Of a stretch of DNA of 64,000 nt, positions 45,007 to 53,214 are shown piece after piece. Below the pieces are notes generated by a model, which saw nothing but the letters and a program-made list of their open reading frames with translations, had not been told where the DNA came from and ran no database searches. Numbering within the stretch: position 1 is the stretch's first letter; each line of letters opens with the position of its first letter. The stretch comes from VFKU01 sp964620045 (GTDB lineage Bacteria > Hydrogenedentota > Hydrogenedentia > Hydrogenedentales > GCA-2746185): positions 1 to 64,000 of the forward strand of contig CAZUJL010000021.1 in assembly GCA_964620045.1 (NCBI GenBank). Direction: 5' to 3'. The position numbers and the translations under genes were made by a program.

Positions 45007-45680
45007 AGTTCCAGCGTGCCCGCCTTCGCAATTTTGGCGCGCGCGATAATTTTCTGCTTCGTGCCGAGAATCACCTCGCGCGACGATCGCGTGATCAGCG
45101 CCACCAGCGCGCGCGTTTCGTCGTCCAGCGCCGCGCGCGGCACGACCTTGCTCACCAGCCGCAGCGCGAGCGCTTCATCCGCCTTCACTTCGCGACCCGT
45201 GAGGCACAACTCGCGCGCGGCCGCGCCGCCGACCAGATCGTGCAGCAGCGAATAAATCACCGGACCAAACGTGACTTCCGGATGACTAAACTTCGCATTC
45301 TCCGACGCGACCCGGATATCGCACATCGTCGCGAGGTCGAAGCCGCCGGCAATCGCCGCGCCGTTCACCGCCGCGATCAACGGCAATGGAAAGTTGACGC
45401 AGGTCTGGTGAAACCGATCGCTGGACGCCCACAGCTTCTTGTGAAACGCCGGGTCCTGCGCCGCCGTCTGAAATTCGCTCAGATCGAAACCCGCCGAGAA
45501 AACGTCGCCCGCGCCGGTGATGATGACGGCCTTCACACCGCCGTTTTGCGCGATCGCGTCCAGCGCATCGCTGACCTCGTCGCGCAGCGCGATCGACAGC
45601 GCGTTTTTCTTCGGCGCGCGGTTCAGCGTAATCGTGACAACGGCGTCAACGGGATCGGATACCAGGATATGTTCGGGCAC
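45003..45680 (-). CDS. Enoyl-CoA hydratase/isomerase family protein
   Basis: 225 residues, shorter than the usual ~260. It has ITLNRAPKKNALSI, oxyanion segment GAGDVFSAGFDLSEF and AAVNGAAIAGGFDLATMCDIRVASENAKFSHPEV. Of the two hydratase glutamates one is present (SHPEV) and the other is Asp (GFDL), as in some isomerases or dehalogenase-type crotonases. The C-terminal helix is short. The reaction is unassigned. Confidence 0.85.
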   Translation of the reverse strand: MPEHILVSDPVDAVVTITLNRAPKKNALSIALRDEVSDALDAIAQNGGVKAVIITGAGDVFSAGFDLSEFQTAAQDPAFHKKLWASSDRFHQTCVNFPLPLIAAVNGAAIAGGFDLATMCDIRVASENAKFSHPEVTFGPVIYSLLHDLVGGAAARELCLTGREVKADEALALRLVSKVVPRAALDDETRALVALITRSSREVILGTKQKIIARAKIAKAGTLEL

Positions 45681-45726
45681 GGGAGCGTCCTCCGGGGCAA
45701 AACCCTACCACGCCGCCGCACCGAAA

Positions 45727-45756
45727 TTGACTCCCGACGCGCGCGTTTAGTAGGCT
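45727..45756 (+). promoter_or_regulatory. Promoter of tRNA-Leu
   Basis: TTGACT (45727-45732), 18 nt, TAGGCT (45751-45756), about 30 nt before the mature tRNA. Confidence 0.5.
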
Positions 45757-45787
45757 ACGCGCCGGGTTTTTCCAGCCCCGCTCACGT

Positions 45788-45874
45788 GCCCGAGTGGTGA
45801 AACTGGCAGACACGCATGATTCAGGGTCATGTGCGGGCAACCGCATGGAGGTTCAAGTCCTCTCTCGGGCACCA
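45788..45874 (+). tRNA. tRNA-Leu (anticodon CAG)
   Basis: An 87-nt tRNA with a 7-bp acceptor stem (GCCCGAG / CTCGGGC), encoded ACCA end, the long variable arm of class II tRNAs (GTGCGGGCAACCGCA region), and T-arm GAGGTTCAAGTCCTC. The anticodon stem CATGA/TCATG encloses TTCAGGG, giving anticodon CAG for codon CUG. Confidence 0.96.
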
Positions 45875-46094
45875 TTTCACACTCACCGAATTGCCAGTTT
45901 TTGCTGGGCTTTGCGCAAAACCCCGGCTCCCCTAACAACACGCGTTTCACGTATCGCACTTACTCGCTCTGAAACCGTTCGTCCCTGACACAGTGCGACC
46001 ACTACGCCTTATCTTGATATCGCAGGTAGTCGTCATAGAAGAATACAGAGTCCTACCAAGAGAAGATTGTCAGCGAAACGGAGGCCATGCTGTC

Positions 46095-46745
46095 GTGAGC
46101 AAAAACCAGTTCGCAGTTCTTTTTTCGACAATAATTATTGGTTTTGCATCAGTGTGCGCCACTGTGTATTTGGTACGGCCCATTTCTGACGAGGAGCGAA
46201 CTGCACGTGAGGAGCGGAAAAAAAATAAAGCTATAGTTAAAGAGTTTCATGCGTTCATGAGCGGCCGGAAAAGTTGGTCTGAGATTAGTGACGGCCTATA
46301 TGGAAATCTCTCGAACGAAGAACTGCTTGGTTCAAGTTCGGTGCCCGTCCATGAAGCACTAACCAAGATGGAAGAATTAGGAGCCCATCTGAATCTTTTT
46401 GCTAAGCTCAATGGAAAGTTTCCCGAAAATGACGACGACCTTTTGAACACCTTTCATGACGCCCCAAAATTCTTAGTTGATAGTTGGGGTCAGCCAATCA
46501 AGTGGCGCATAAGCCTGAATCAGCCCGACAAGTCCAGTTTTATAACCTGTAGTCGGCCTGGACTAGAGCGACCGGGCGGATTCGATCTAGTTCTTGTTGG
46601 GGTAGCTTGCTCACAGAGACAAGCGCTTATTTGGCAACCGACCGTGGGAACTTTTATCGCTGATTGCGATGAGGGGATGGCACTCCCGCTCGCGGCTTCC
46701 CAAGCGATGAGAAGGGTGCGCGAGGAAGCAAAAAAGTCGAAATGA
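46095..46745 (+). CDS. Hypothetical membrane-anchored protein with pseudopilin-like C-terminal motif
   Basis: About 216 residues starting with GTG after GGAGG (spacing 10). One N-terminal transmembrane helix (QFAVLFSTIIIGFASVCATVYLV) precedes a charged coiled segment. The C-terminal half has LVDSWGQPIKWRI and GGFDLVLVG, which resembles the DPWGNPYxY/LxSxG core of GspG-type major pseudopilins, although the prepilin peptidase motif is missing (inference). The ORF is much more AT-rich than its surroundings and lies directly after a tRNA gene. No function assigned. Confidence 0.6.
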   Translation: MSKNQFAVLFSTIIIGFASVCATVYLVRPISDEERTAREERKKNKAIVKEFHAFMSGRKSWSEISDGLYGNLSNEELLGSSSVPVHEALTKMEELGAHLNLFAKLNGKFPENDDDLLNTFHDAPKFLVDSWGQPIKWRISLNQPDKSSFITCSRPGLERPGGFDLVLVGVACSQRQALIWQPTVGTFIADCDEGMALPLAASQAMRRVREEAKKSK

Positions 46746-46870
46746 AGTGGTGTAGACACGCCAATTGGTCCTGCCTTCGGCATACAACAGTCATAGATTC
46801 CGCCAACAAAGCACGCAAACGGGACAGGAATCAGAATTTCGGCTTACAATCGGTCGAGAGCAGTTCCGCG

Positions 46871-46899
46871 TTGCCATCGTAACTTTTTTGAGCTAGGCT
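46871..46899 (+). promoter_or_regulatory. Candidate promoter of the phosphotransferase gene, possibly leaderless
   Basis: TTGCCA (46871-46876), 17 nt, TAGGCT (46894-46899). The ATG at 46906 coincides with the expected transcription start and no ribosome-binding site is seen. Confidence 0.45.
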
Positions 46900-46905
46900 C
46901 CCCGG

Positions 46906-47973
46906 ATGACCAAAAGCGACACGACCGCGCCCGTCCGCGCCGGGGAGCAACTCGACCTCGCGCGCCTTGAGAATTTCCTGTCCGGCAAACTGCCCGGCGC
47001 CAAGCCTCCGCTCACGCTCGAACAGTTCCCCGGCGGCCACTCGAACCTGACCTATCTGCTGCGCGCGGGCAACAAAGAGTATGTGTTGCGCCGCCCGCCG
47101 CACGGCACGAAGGTCGCCTCGGCGCACGACATGGGCCGCGAGTTCCGCGTGTTGTCGAAACTGCACCGCGCGTTTCACAAGGCACCGGAGCCGGTGCTGT
47201 TCTGCGATGACCCCGCCGTGCTCGGCGCGCCGTTCTATCTGATGAAGCGCATCCCGGGCGTGATCTATCGCGCGAAAAAGCCGGCGGACTATGCGCTGAC
47301 GCCGCACCGCGTGCGCGACGTATGCTACGAGTTCATCGAGACGCTCGCCGAACTGCACAACGTCGACTACAAAGCGACAGGCCTCGAAGAACTGTACAAA
47401 GGCCCCGGCTACCTCGAGCGCCAACTCGCCGGCTGGGAGAAGCGCTGGGCCGGCGCGCAGACGGGGCCAAATCCCGCAATGGAGCGCGCGCAAGCGTGGC
47501 TGCGGGAACGCAAGCCCGCCGCGGACTATAACGCGCGGCTGATTCACAACGACTTTAAGTTCGACAATCTGGTCTACGACACGGCCACCGGCACCAAGCT
47601 CGTCGGCGTGCTCGATTGGGAAATGGCCACGATCGGCGATCCGCTCTCGGACTTCGCCGTGATGCTGACCACGTGGCTCGACAAGCGCGACGACCGGACC
47701 AGCAGCGTGTCCGCGTGTTTCCTGTGCAATGAAACCGGCGCACTGACGCGCGAGGAAATCATCCGCGTCTATGCCCGCCGCACGGGCTTCGACCTGACGA
47801 ATCTGCTGTGGTACTACGTGCTCGCGCTGTACAAGGGCGCCGTGATCATCCAGCAGATTTACTACCGCTACCACCACGGCCTCACCAAGGACGAACGCTT
47901 CGCGCGGCTCGGTGACATTGCGTACGCGCTCGCACAGCGCGCCATCCAGGCGATCGATTCCGGCAAGGTCTAA
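46906..47973 (+). CDS. Phosphotransferase family protein (ACAD10/11-like kinase)
   Basis: 355 residues of the APH/choline-kinase fold. The ATP-binding N-lobe has GGHSNLTYLLRAGNKEYVLRRPP, the catalytic loop is LIHNDFKFDNLVYD and the metal site GVLDWEMATIGDPLSDFA. Members of this group phosphorylate hydroxy acids during unusual fatty-acid breakdown and are often fused to or next to acyl-CoA dehydrogenases. Paralogue of the partial gene at the left edge of the window. Followed by a strong terminator. Confidence 0.9.
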   Translation: MTKSDTTAPVRAGEQLDLARLENFLSGKLPGAKPPLTLEQFPGGHSNLTYLLRAGNKEYVLRRPPHGTKVASAHDMGREFRVLSKLHRAFHKAPEPVLFCDDPAVLGAPFYLMKRIPGVIYRAKKPADYALTPHRVRDVCYEFIETLAELHNVDYKATGLEELYKGPGYLERQLAGWEKRWAGAQTGPNPAMERAQAWLRERKPAADYNARLIHNDFKFDNLVYDTATGTKLVGVLDWEMATIGDPLSDFAVMLTTWLDKRDDRTSSVSACFLCNETGALTREEIIRVYARRTGFDLTNLLWYYVLALYKGAVIIQQIYYRYHHGLTKDERFARLGDIAYALAQRAIQAIDSGKV

Positions 47974-47980
47974 AAAGAAA

Positions 47981-48010
47981 AACGGTTGCGGATTTAAATC
48001 CGCAACCGTT
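47981..48010. terminator. Bidirectional intrinsic terminator
   Basis: A 30-nt perfect palindrome (arm AACGGTTGCGGATTT) between convergent genes, with an A tract before it and TTTTC after it, so it works on both strands. Confidence 0.85.
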
Positions 48011-48028
48011 TTCGATCCGAAATCTTAT

Positions 48029-48586
48029 TTACTTCGCCGCAGGCGCAGCGACCTTCACTTCAAATCCGCAACTGATCTTTTCCCAGTGCAGATCGATTTT
48101 CACCGCGCCTTCGTCGGTGATGTCGTTGAACTCGATCGTGAAGCGCTCCGCATGCTCAGCCGCCTTCGGCGTGCCCTTCACGCGCAGCACATCGCTCTTG
48201 TCGTCGTAGTTCTCGGTGCCATGCGACATGAAGTCCTTGTTAAAAATAAAGGTCCACTCTTTTTCCGTCGCCAGCACGAGCAAGCCGTACGTGCCCGCCT
48301 TCAGCGCCTGGCCGTTCACCGTCACGTCGCTCTCAAACGTGATCGCCGTGCGCTCGTTCGCGCCCGCGCGCCACAGCTTGCCGTCATACGGCACCAGGTC
48401 CGTGCCCCACACCTGCCGCCCGCGCACGCCCGGCCGACTGTACTCGACCGAAATGAAGCTGCCGCCGACCTGTTGCTCCAGATGCTGCCACGGGCTCTTT
48501 TGCGCCTGATCCGGACGCTCGGCCGAAACCGGCAGCATCGCCGCCAGCGCCAACGCCATCCCCAATACCACTGCGTACTTCTTCAT
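48029..48586 (-). CDS. DUF2911 family exported protein
   Basis: 185 residues. A signal peptide (MKKYAVVLGMALALAAMLPVSA) is followed by a single beta-rich domain: VEYSRPGVRGRQVWGTDLVPYDGKLWRAGANERTAITF and the later KAGTYGLLVLATEKEWTFIFNKD, which match DUF2911. The function of this family is unknown; it is common in Bacteroidetes, PVC and Acidobacteria. Followed on the same strand by the sulfotransferase upstream. Confidence 0.88.
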   Translation of the reverse strand: MKKYAVVLGMALALAAMLPVSAERPDQAQKSPWQHLEQQVGGSFISVEYSRPGVRGRQVWGTDLVPYDGKLWRAGANERTAITFESDVTVNGQALKAGTYGLLVLATEKEWTFIFNKDFMSHGTENYDDKSDVLRVKGTPKAAEHAERFTIEFNDITDEGAVKIDLHWEKISCGFEVKVAAPAAK

Positions 48587-48604
48587 GGTCGTTCTCCTGA
48601 ATGG

Positions 48605-49513
48605 TTACTTCGCATGAATCCACGATTCGTCCGCCGTGTACCCTAACATACGCAGCAAGGGCCCGGCGATGTTCTCCACGACCGGCCGCTCACGTTCCGG
48701 CAGATCTTTCTTCCACCGATCCAGCGATCCGCGCTCGATCGGACGGTCCGCATTTGGATTGTTCAGCTTCGACCCGATCAGCTTTGCGCTGCGCGTGATG
48801 ATTTTTGTGTCCAGCATACGCGGATCGAAGTCTTCTCTTAAAAACCCGCACACGCGCCGGAGTTCCTTTTCCGGATCGTCCAGGAACTGCTCATACTTCA
48901 CTTCAAGGCAGCGTGGATGCTCCTTCAACGCCAACCCGCGCGACACATCGTCCAACCAGGTCTGCGCGCATCGGCCGATCGGATTGTTCGTTACCTTCGG
49001 CACGATCTTGCCGCCGCGAATCCGCTCCTTGCGATGGTTGCGCAGCGAACACGCCACGTCGCGGCCGTCGCGAATCACGTGGATGAATTTTCCGTTCGGA
49101 TACCACGTCAGCAGTTTCGGCAGCACGCGCACGTTGTTCGGGGTCTTGTCTGCCCAGCGTTGCTTGCTATCCGGCGCGAGCAGATAACGCTTGAAGAATT
49201 CGTGCGCGAACGCGACGAGGTGCGAAGACTTCGCCGCGAGTTCATCCAACTCCGCGCGCGGAATCTCCCAGCTCACGCCCAGCATGCGCGTGTGAAACGG
49301 TACGCCGAACAGCGAGGTCTCGGGCCCGCACCCGATCCGCGGATGACGATCGAGCACGCTCTTGAACAGTGTCGTGCCGCTGCGCGGGCAGCCGCCGATG
49401 AAAATGGCCGGCTCGGCGTTGCGCACGCCGAGGTCATAAAACCCGCGCGCCTGCAGCGCCCGCTCCAGCCGCGCCCGATTCCATTGCTTAATCAATGAGA
49501 TTCCCCGCTTCAT
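48605..49513 (-). CDS. Sulfotransferase family protein
   Basis: 302 residues. The 5'-phosphosulfate-binding loop IFIGGCPRSGTTLFKSVL near residue 38 and the 3'-phosphate segment VIRDGRDVACSLRNHRKERI identify a PAPS-dependent sulfotransferase. WADKTPNNVRVL and YEQFLDDPEKELRRVCGFL follow as usual. It probably sulfates a glycan or lipid; the acceptor is unknown. Presence together with a sulfatase-fold gene is not evidence of a pathway. Confidence 0.88.
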   Translation of the reverse strand: MKRGISLIKQWNRARLERALQARGFYDLGVRNAEPAIFIGGCPRSGTTLFKSVLDRHPRIGCGPETSLFGVPFHTRMLGVSWEIPRAELDELAAKSSHLVAFAHEFFKRYLLAPDSKQRWADKTPNNVRVLPKLLTWYPNGKFIHVIRDGRDVACSLRNHRKERIRGGKIVPKVTNNPIGRCAQTWLDDVSRGLALKEHPRCLEVKYEQFLDDPEKELRRVCGFLREDFDPRMLDTKIITRSAKLIGSKLNNPNADRPIERGSLDRWKKDLPERERPVVENIAGPLLRMLGYTADESWIHAK

Positions 49514-49680
49514 TCCGTGGCGAATGTAACCGAATCGCAGTGTAATTCACCACGATCTCAAGACCGTCACACTCTCAATAATTTCCATAACCATTAACAA
49601 ATAAAGGAGTTACAACTTTATCGATTCTCGGCACGCGCATTGCCATTATCTGTGCCATAGTGAACCGAGGGCAGAAGATC

Positions 49681-50073
49681 ATGGAACGCGAAAAACATAT
49701 CCGAATCTTGGCGTGGCTGTACATCGTCCGCGGCGTGCTCATGCTGCTTGGCGCGATTTGCGTCATCATTGCATGCACCTTCGGCGGCCTGTTTTCGGGC
49801 AACATTTCCGACACGCTGATTACCCCGCTGATCGGCGTGGCCGTTGCCTTCGGCATTTTCATTCTCTCCATGCCAACGTTCCTTACCGGCATGGGTCTGC
49901 TCGACGGCAAGGGCTGGGCACGCGTGCTCGCGATGATCATCGGCGCGCTGAACTTCTTCAGCATCCCCCTCGGCACCGCGCTGTGCATCTACACCTTCTG
50001 GGTACTGTGGGGTCGCGACGCGGACCCGCACTTCGAAGGACGGTACGCCACCGACCACGATCGGCGCTACTAA
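49681..50073 (+). CDS. Hypothetical membrane protein (paralogue 1 of a tandem pair)
   Basis: 130 residues with about four hydrophobic segments. The pattern HIRILAWLYIVRGVLMLLGAI, GLLDGKGWARVLAMIIGALNFFSIPLGTALCIYTFWVLW and a C-terminal acidic DPHFEGRY tail recur in the next gene. No domain function is known. The ATG at 49681 follows GAGGG; a GTG at 49660 is in frame. An unexplained AAAGGAG lies further upstream at about 49602. Confidence 0.7.
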   Translation: MEREKHIRILAWLYIVRGVLMLLGAICVIIACTFGGLFSGNISDTLITPLIGVAVAFGIFILSMPTFLTGMGLLDGKGWARVLAMIIGALNFFSIPLGTALCIYTFWVLWGRDADPHFEGRYATDHDRRY

Positions 50074-50094
50074 CCCGCGCAAGGACCCGGTCGC

Positions 50095-50517
50095 ATGAAT
50101 CACGAACGGCACATTCACCTGATCGCGTGGTTCCACATCATCGTGGGAATGTTGTCGCTGATCATTCTCGTCATTGTGCTGATGTTCGGCACGGCGATTG
50201 GCTTGGCCGGGCTGACGGCAATCCACGACAGCCCGACGTCGAAGACGTTGCCCATCGCCGGGTTCTTTTCCATCTTCTATATGATCTTCTTGTTTTGCCT
50301 GGCGATCAGCGCCGTGCCCGATCTGCTCGTGGGCTGGGGCCTGCTCAACCGCAAAACATGGGCGCGCTACCTCGGCATCATTCTGTCGATGATTTCGCTC
50401 TTCAACTTCCCCGTCGGCACGATGCTGGGGCTCTACACCATCTGGGCGCTGTGGAGCCGCGACGCGAACCCGTACTTCGAGCGCCGCTACCTCGTGGACT
50501 ACGAATACGCGCGCTAG
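50095..50517 (+). CDS. Hypothetical membrane protein (paralogue 2 of a tandem pair)
   Basis: 140 residues, same layout as its neighbour: HIHLIAWFHIIVGMLSLIILV, GWGLLNRKTWARYLGIILSMISLFNFPVGTMLGLYTIWALWSRDANPYFERRY. Differences are spread evenly, indicating an old duplication. The genes are 21 nt apart. The stop overlaps the convergent acyl-CoA dehydrogenase stop by 4 nt. Confidence 0.72.
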   Translation: MNHERHIHLIAWFHIIVGMLSLIILVIVLMFGTAIGLAGLTAIHDSPTSKTLPIAGFFSIFYMIFLFCLAISAVPDLLVGWGLLNRKTWARYLGIILSMISLFNFPVGTMLGLYTIWALWSRDANPYFERRYLVDYEYAR

Positions 50518-52307
50518 TTCCGGAATTCCGGCAGCGCGCCCTTTGATTCCACAATCGCCTTCGCCACTTCCGTGCGCAGGTCCATGCGCTTGGTCGCCAG
50601 CGGCAGCCACGCGCGCAGCACGCCAAGCTGCTTGCGCAGTTCATCGCCGTTCCACAGGCTGGCCGCGATTTCCGTGGCTTCCTGGCGGATGCGATCGGTC
50701 GAATACTCAAAGTAGAGCCGCGTCAGCGATTCCGGCAGCTTCGTCGCGTCCGCGCCGTGGCGCTTCTGCAACTTGATCGTGCGCAGCACGGCGCTCTCGG
50801 TCGCAAGCACTTCAATCGCGATGTCCGCCAGGCTGCCGAGGTACTGCTGGTTTGCGTTGTCGAGCAGCGGCTCGTAGCCCACCACGCTCAGGCATTTGCC
50901 CGCGAGGTACACGAAAATTTTCTTCAGGTCCTCGACCTGCTCGCGCATGCCGTCGAGCGTATCCGGCCGACCTTCGTTGCTGTCCGCGCGGTCCGGGATC
51001 TCCAGCGAGCGAATCGCGTCGCCGAGCCCCAGTTCCTTTTTCGAGGCCTTGCGCAGCAGCGTTTTCAGCGAGCTGAGCCGGCAAATCTCGCTCGTGCCCT
51101 CGTAGATGCGCGTGATGCGCCAGTCGCGGTACATGCGCGCGGGCGCGTATTCCTCGCTATAGCCGTAGCCGCCGTGGATTTGCAGCGTGTCGTCCACAAG
51201 CTTGTTCACCATCTCCGATCCGTGCACCTTGGACAGCGCGCACTCGATCGCGAATTCACCGAGCACTTCGAGCCGCGCGTCGATCGATTTGCGCGACGCC
51301 TCGTCCATGCCTTCGAGCGTCTGGTACACCAGCCCCGCGGTGCGGTAGGCCATCGATTGCGTCGCATACAGCCGCGCGGTCATCTCGGCCAGCTTGGTCT
51401 GAATCAGGCCGAACGCCGCGAGCGGCTGGCCGAATTGCGTGCGTTCCGCCGCGTATTGCGCGGCCACGCCGAGCGCCTTCTTGCCGCCGCCGACGCAGTT
51501 CGTCGCCATTTTCAGGCGGCCGAGATTCAGCGTGCACATGGCCACCTTGTGGCCCTTGCCGATCTCGCCGAGCACGTTCTCGACCGGAATCTTCACGTTC
51601 TCGAGCATCAACGCGCACACGCTCGATCCGTTTAGCCCGAGCAGCTTTTCGTTCGGCATCACGGTGAGCCCCGGCGAGTTGCGTTCCATCAGAAACGCCG
51701 TAAACTGCGCGCCGTCGACCTTGGCGAACAGAATGAAAATATCCGCCCAACCGGAGTTCGTGATCCACTGCTTCGAGCCGTTCACGATGTAATGCTTGCC
51801 GTCGTCGCTCAGCGTCGCCGTCGTGCGGATGTTCATCGCGTCCGACCCGGAGCTCGGCTCGGTGAGCGCGAAGCACGCCATCATCTCGCCGTGCATGAGC
51901 TTGTCGAGGTACTTATCGACCTGCGCCTGTGTGCCGAAGTTAATCAGCGGCAGCGAACCGATGCCCTGGTGCGCGAACACGGTGCTGGCGAGGCCGCCGA
52001 GATATGAGCGCGATTCCATCATGCCCGCGATGCCGAGCACGCTCAGCCCGAGACCGCCGTATTCTTCCGGCACTTCGGCCATGTAAATGCCAAGGTCCGC
52101 GGCCTTCTTGAACAGCTTGCGGATCGTCGCCTCGTCGCGCGCATCCACTTTCGCGGCGACCGGCATCACGTCCTTGTCGGCGAAATCGCGGATGGCCTTC
52201 AGCATCATCCGCTGCTCGTCGTCCATGTCTTCCGGCGTCAACACCTCCTCGGGATCCGTCTCCTCAAGAAGATAACTCGCGCCGCGATGTTGATAAGCAA
52301 TGCTCAT
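50514..52307 (-). CDS. Acyl-CoA dehydrogenase with long C-terminal extension (ACAD9/VLCAD-like)
   Basis: 597 residues, versus ~390 for short members. The core has EVPEEYGGLGLS, CFALTEPSSGSDAMNI, WITNSGWADIFILFAKV and the catalytic TRIYEGTSEICR. The extra ~180 C-terminal residues are helical, as in membrane-associated very-long-chain enzymes. It oxidises long acyl-CoAs. The ATG at 52307 has GGAGG five bases upstream; the open frame further up is a degenerate hexamer repeat, not protein. Confidence 0.9.
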   Translation of the reverse strand: MSIAYQHRGASYLLEETDPEEVLTPEDMDDEQRMMLKAIRDFADKDVMPVAAKVDARDEATIRKLFKKAADLGIYMAEVPEEYGGLGLSVLGIAGMMESRSYLGGLASTVFAHQGIGSLPLINFGTQAQVDKYLDKLMHGEMMACFALTEPSSGSDAMNIRTTATLSDDGKHYIVNGSKQWITNSGWADIFILFAKVDGAQFTAFLMERNSPGLTVMPNEKLLGLNGSSVCALMLENVKIPVENVLGEIGKGHKVAMCTLNLGRLKMATNCVGGGKKALGVAAQYAAERTQFGQPLAAFGLIQTKLAEMTARLYATQSMAYRTAGLVYQTLEGMDEASRKSIDARLEVLGEFAIECALSKVHGSEMVNKLVDDTLQIHGGYGYSEEYAPARMYRDWRITRIYEGTSEICRLSSLKTLLRKASKKELGLGDAIRSLEIPDRADSNEGRPDTLDGMREQVEDLKKIFVYLAGKCLSVVGYEPLLDNANQQYLGSLADIAIEVLATESAVLRTIKLQKRHGADATKLPESLTRLYFEYSTDRIRQEATEIAASLWNGDELRKQLGVLRAWLPLATKRMDLRTEVAKAIVESKGALPEFRN

Positions 52308-52330
52308 GTCCGCCTCCACACTCTCACTAT

Positions 52331-52372
52331 CATCGTTATCGTGCTCGTTATCGTTACCGTGCTCGTGCTCGG
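52331..52372. repeat. Degenerate hexanucleotide tandem array
   Basis: Seven 6-nt units in phase: catcgt, tatcgt, gctcgt, tatcgt, taccgt, gctcgt, gctcgg. It lies between the acyl-CoA dehydrogenase and crotonase genes and has no gene of its own. Confidence 0.7.
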
Positions 52373-52419
52373 CCCTTGACCTCGTCCTTCCCCAACCACC
52401 AGCCACGAACCACTCGCCA

Positions 52420-53196
52420 CTATTTCTTAAACCCAGCCAACCGCTCGTTCGTATCGCTAATCTCGAATTCGGTCTCTTCTTCGAATTCGATCGCTTTCTT
52501 CTCGTCGCGCCGCGCGCCCTTGTTGTAGAGCGCCTTGTACGCCGCAATCGCGCCGCGGCTGTTCTTCAGCATCACGTCCGCCAGTTCGCGCACGGCCGCA
52601 TCGAGTTCCGCGAGCGGCACCGCCTTGTTCGCCAGGCCCCACGCCGCCGCTTCGACACCCGTAAAGGTGCGCGCCGTGAACGACAACTCCCGTGCGCGGC
52701 GATGCCCCACCGCCGCCGGCAGGCGCGCGCTCATGCCCCAGCTCGGCCGCAGGCCCCACTTCGTGTGCGTGTCGCCCAGCTTCGCCTCTTCCGCGCAGAC
52801 CACTAAGTCACATGCGAGCGCCAGTTCGAGCGCCCCGGTGTAGCAATGGCCGTTGATCTTCGCGACGACAGGTTTCGACACCATCTGGATCGTGTGAATC
52901 AGTTCGCGCGCGGGCGCATCGAGGTAATCGCCGACGCCGCCCTTCTCCAGCAGCCGCCCGCCGAGCTCCGTCAGATCCACGCCCGCCGAGAACGCGCGGC
53001 CCGCGCCGGTCAGCACGATTACGCCGACGCTCTTGTCCTTTTCCGCCGCCATCACCGCCTTCGCGGCTTCTTTCAGCATCGCGCGCGTGATCGCGTTCAG
53101 TTTCTCCGGCCGGTTCAGCGAAATCGTCGCGACGCCGTCGGTCGTGTCGACCGCGATGCTGCTGTACACGCCGTTCTCTTTGTCTTTTTTACCCAT
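52420..53196 (-). CDS. Enoyl-CoA hydratase/isomerase family protein
   Basis: 258 residues with ISLNRPEKLNAIT, oxyanion segment GAGRAFSAGVDLTEL and KINGHCYTGALELALACDLVV. One hydratase Glu is kept (ALEL) while the second is replaced in LGDTHTKWGL, so a standard hydration is uncertain. It ends in LAGFKK. Adjacent to the long acyl-CoA dehydrogenase on the same strand, consistent with beta-oxidation-like chemistry. Confidence 0.87.
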   Translation of the reverse strand: MGKKDKENGVYSSIAVDTTDGVATISLNRPEKLNAITRAMLKEAAKAVMAAEKDKSVGVIVLTGAGRAFSAGVDLTELGGRLLEKGGVGDYLDAPARELIHTIQMVSKPVVAKINGHCYTGALELALACDLVVCAEEAKLGDTHTKWGLRPSWGMSARLPAAVGHRRARELSFTARTFTGVEAAAWGLANKAVPLAELDAAVRELADVMLKNSRGAIAAYKALYNKGARRDEKKAIEFEEETEFEISDTNERLAGFKK

Positions 53197-53214
53197 GCGC
53201 GTGCCCTCGTGTGC

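Noticed and set aside
45788..46905. Integration site with duplicated tRNA 3' end
   Set aside because: I looked for the tRNA-Leu 3' sequence downstream within the window and did not find a repeat; only composition supports insertion.
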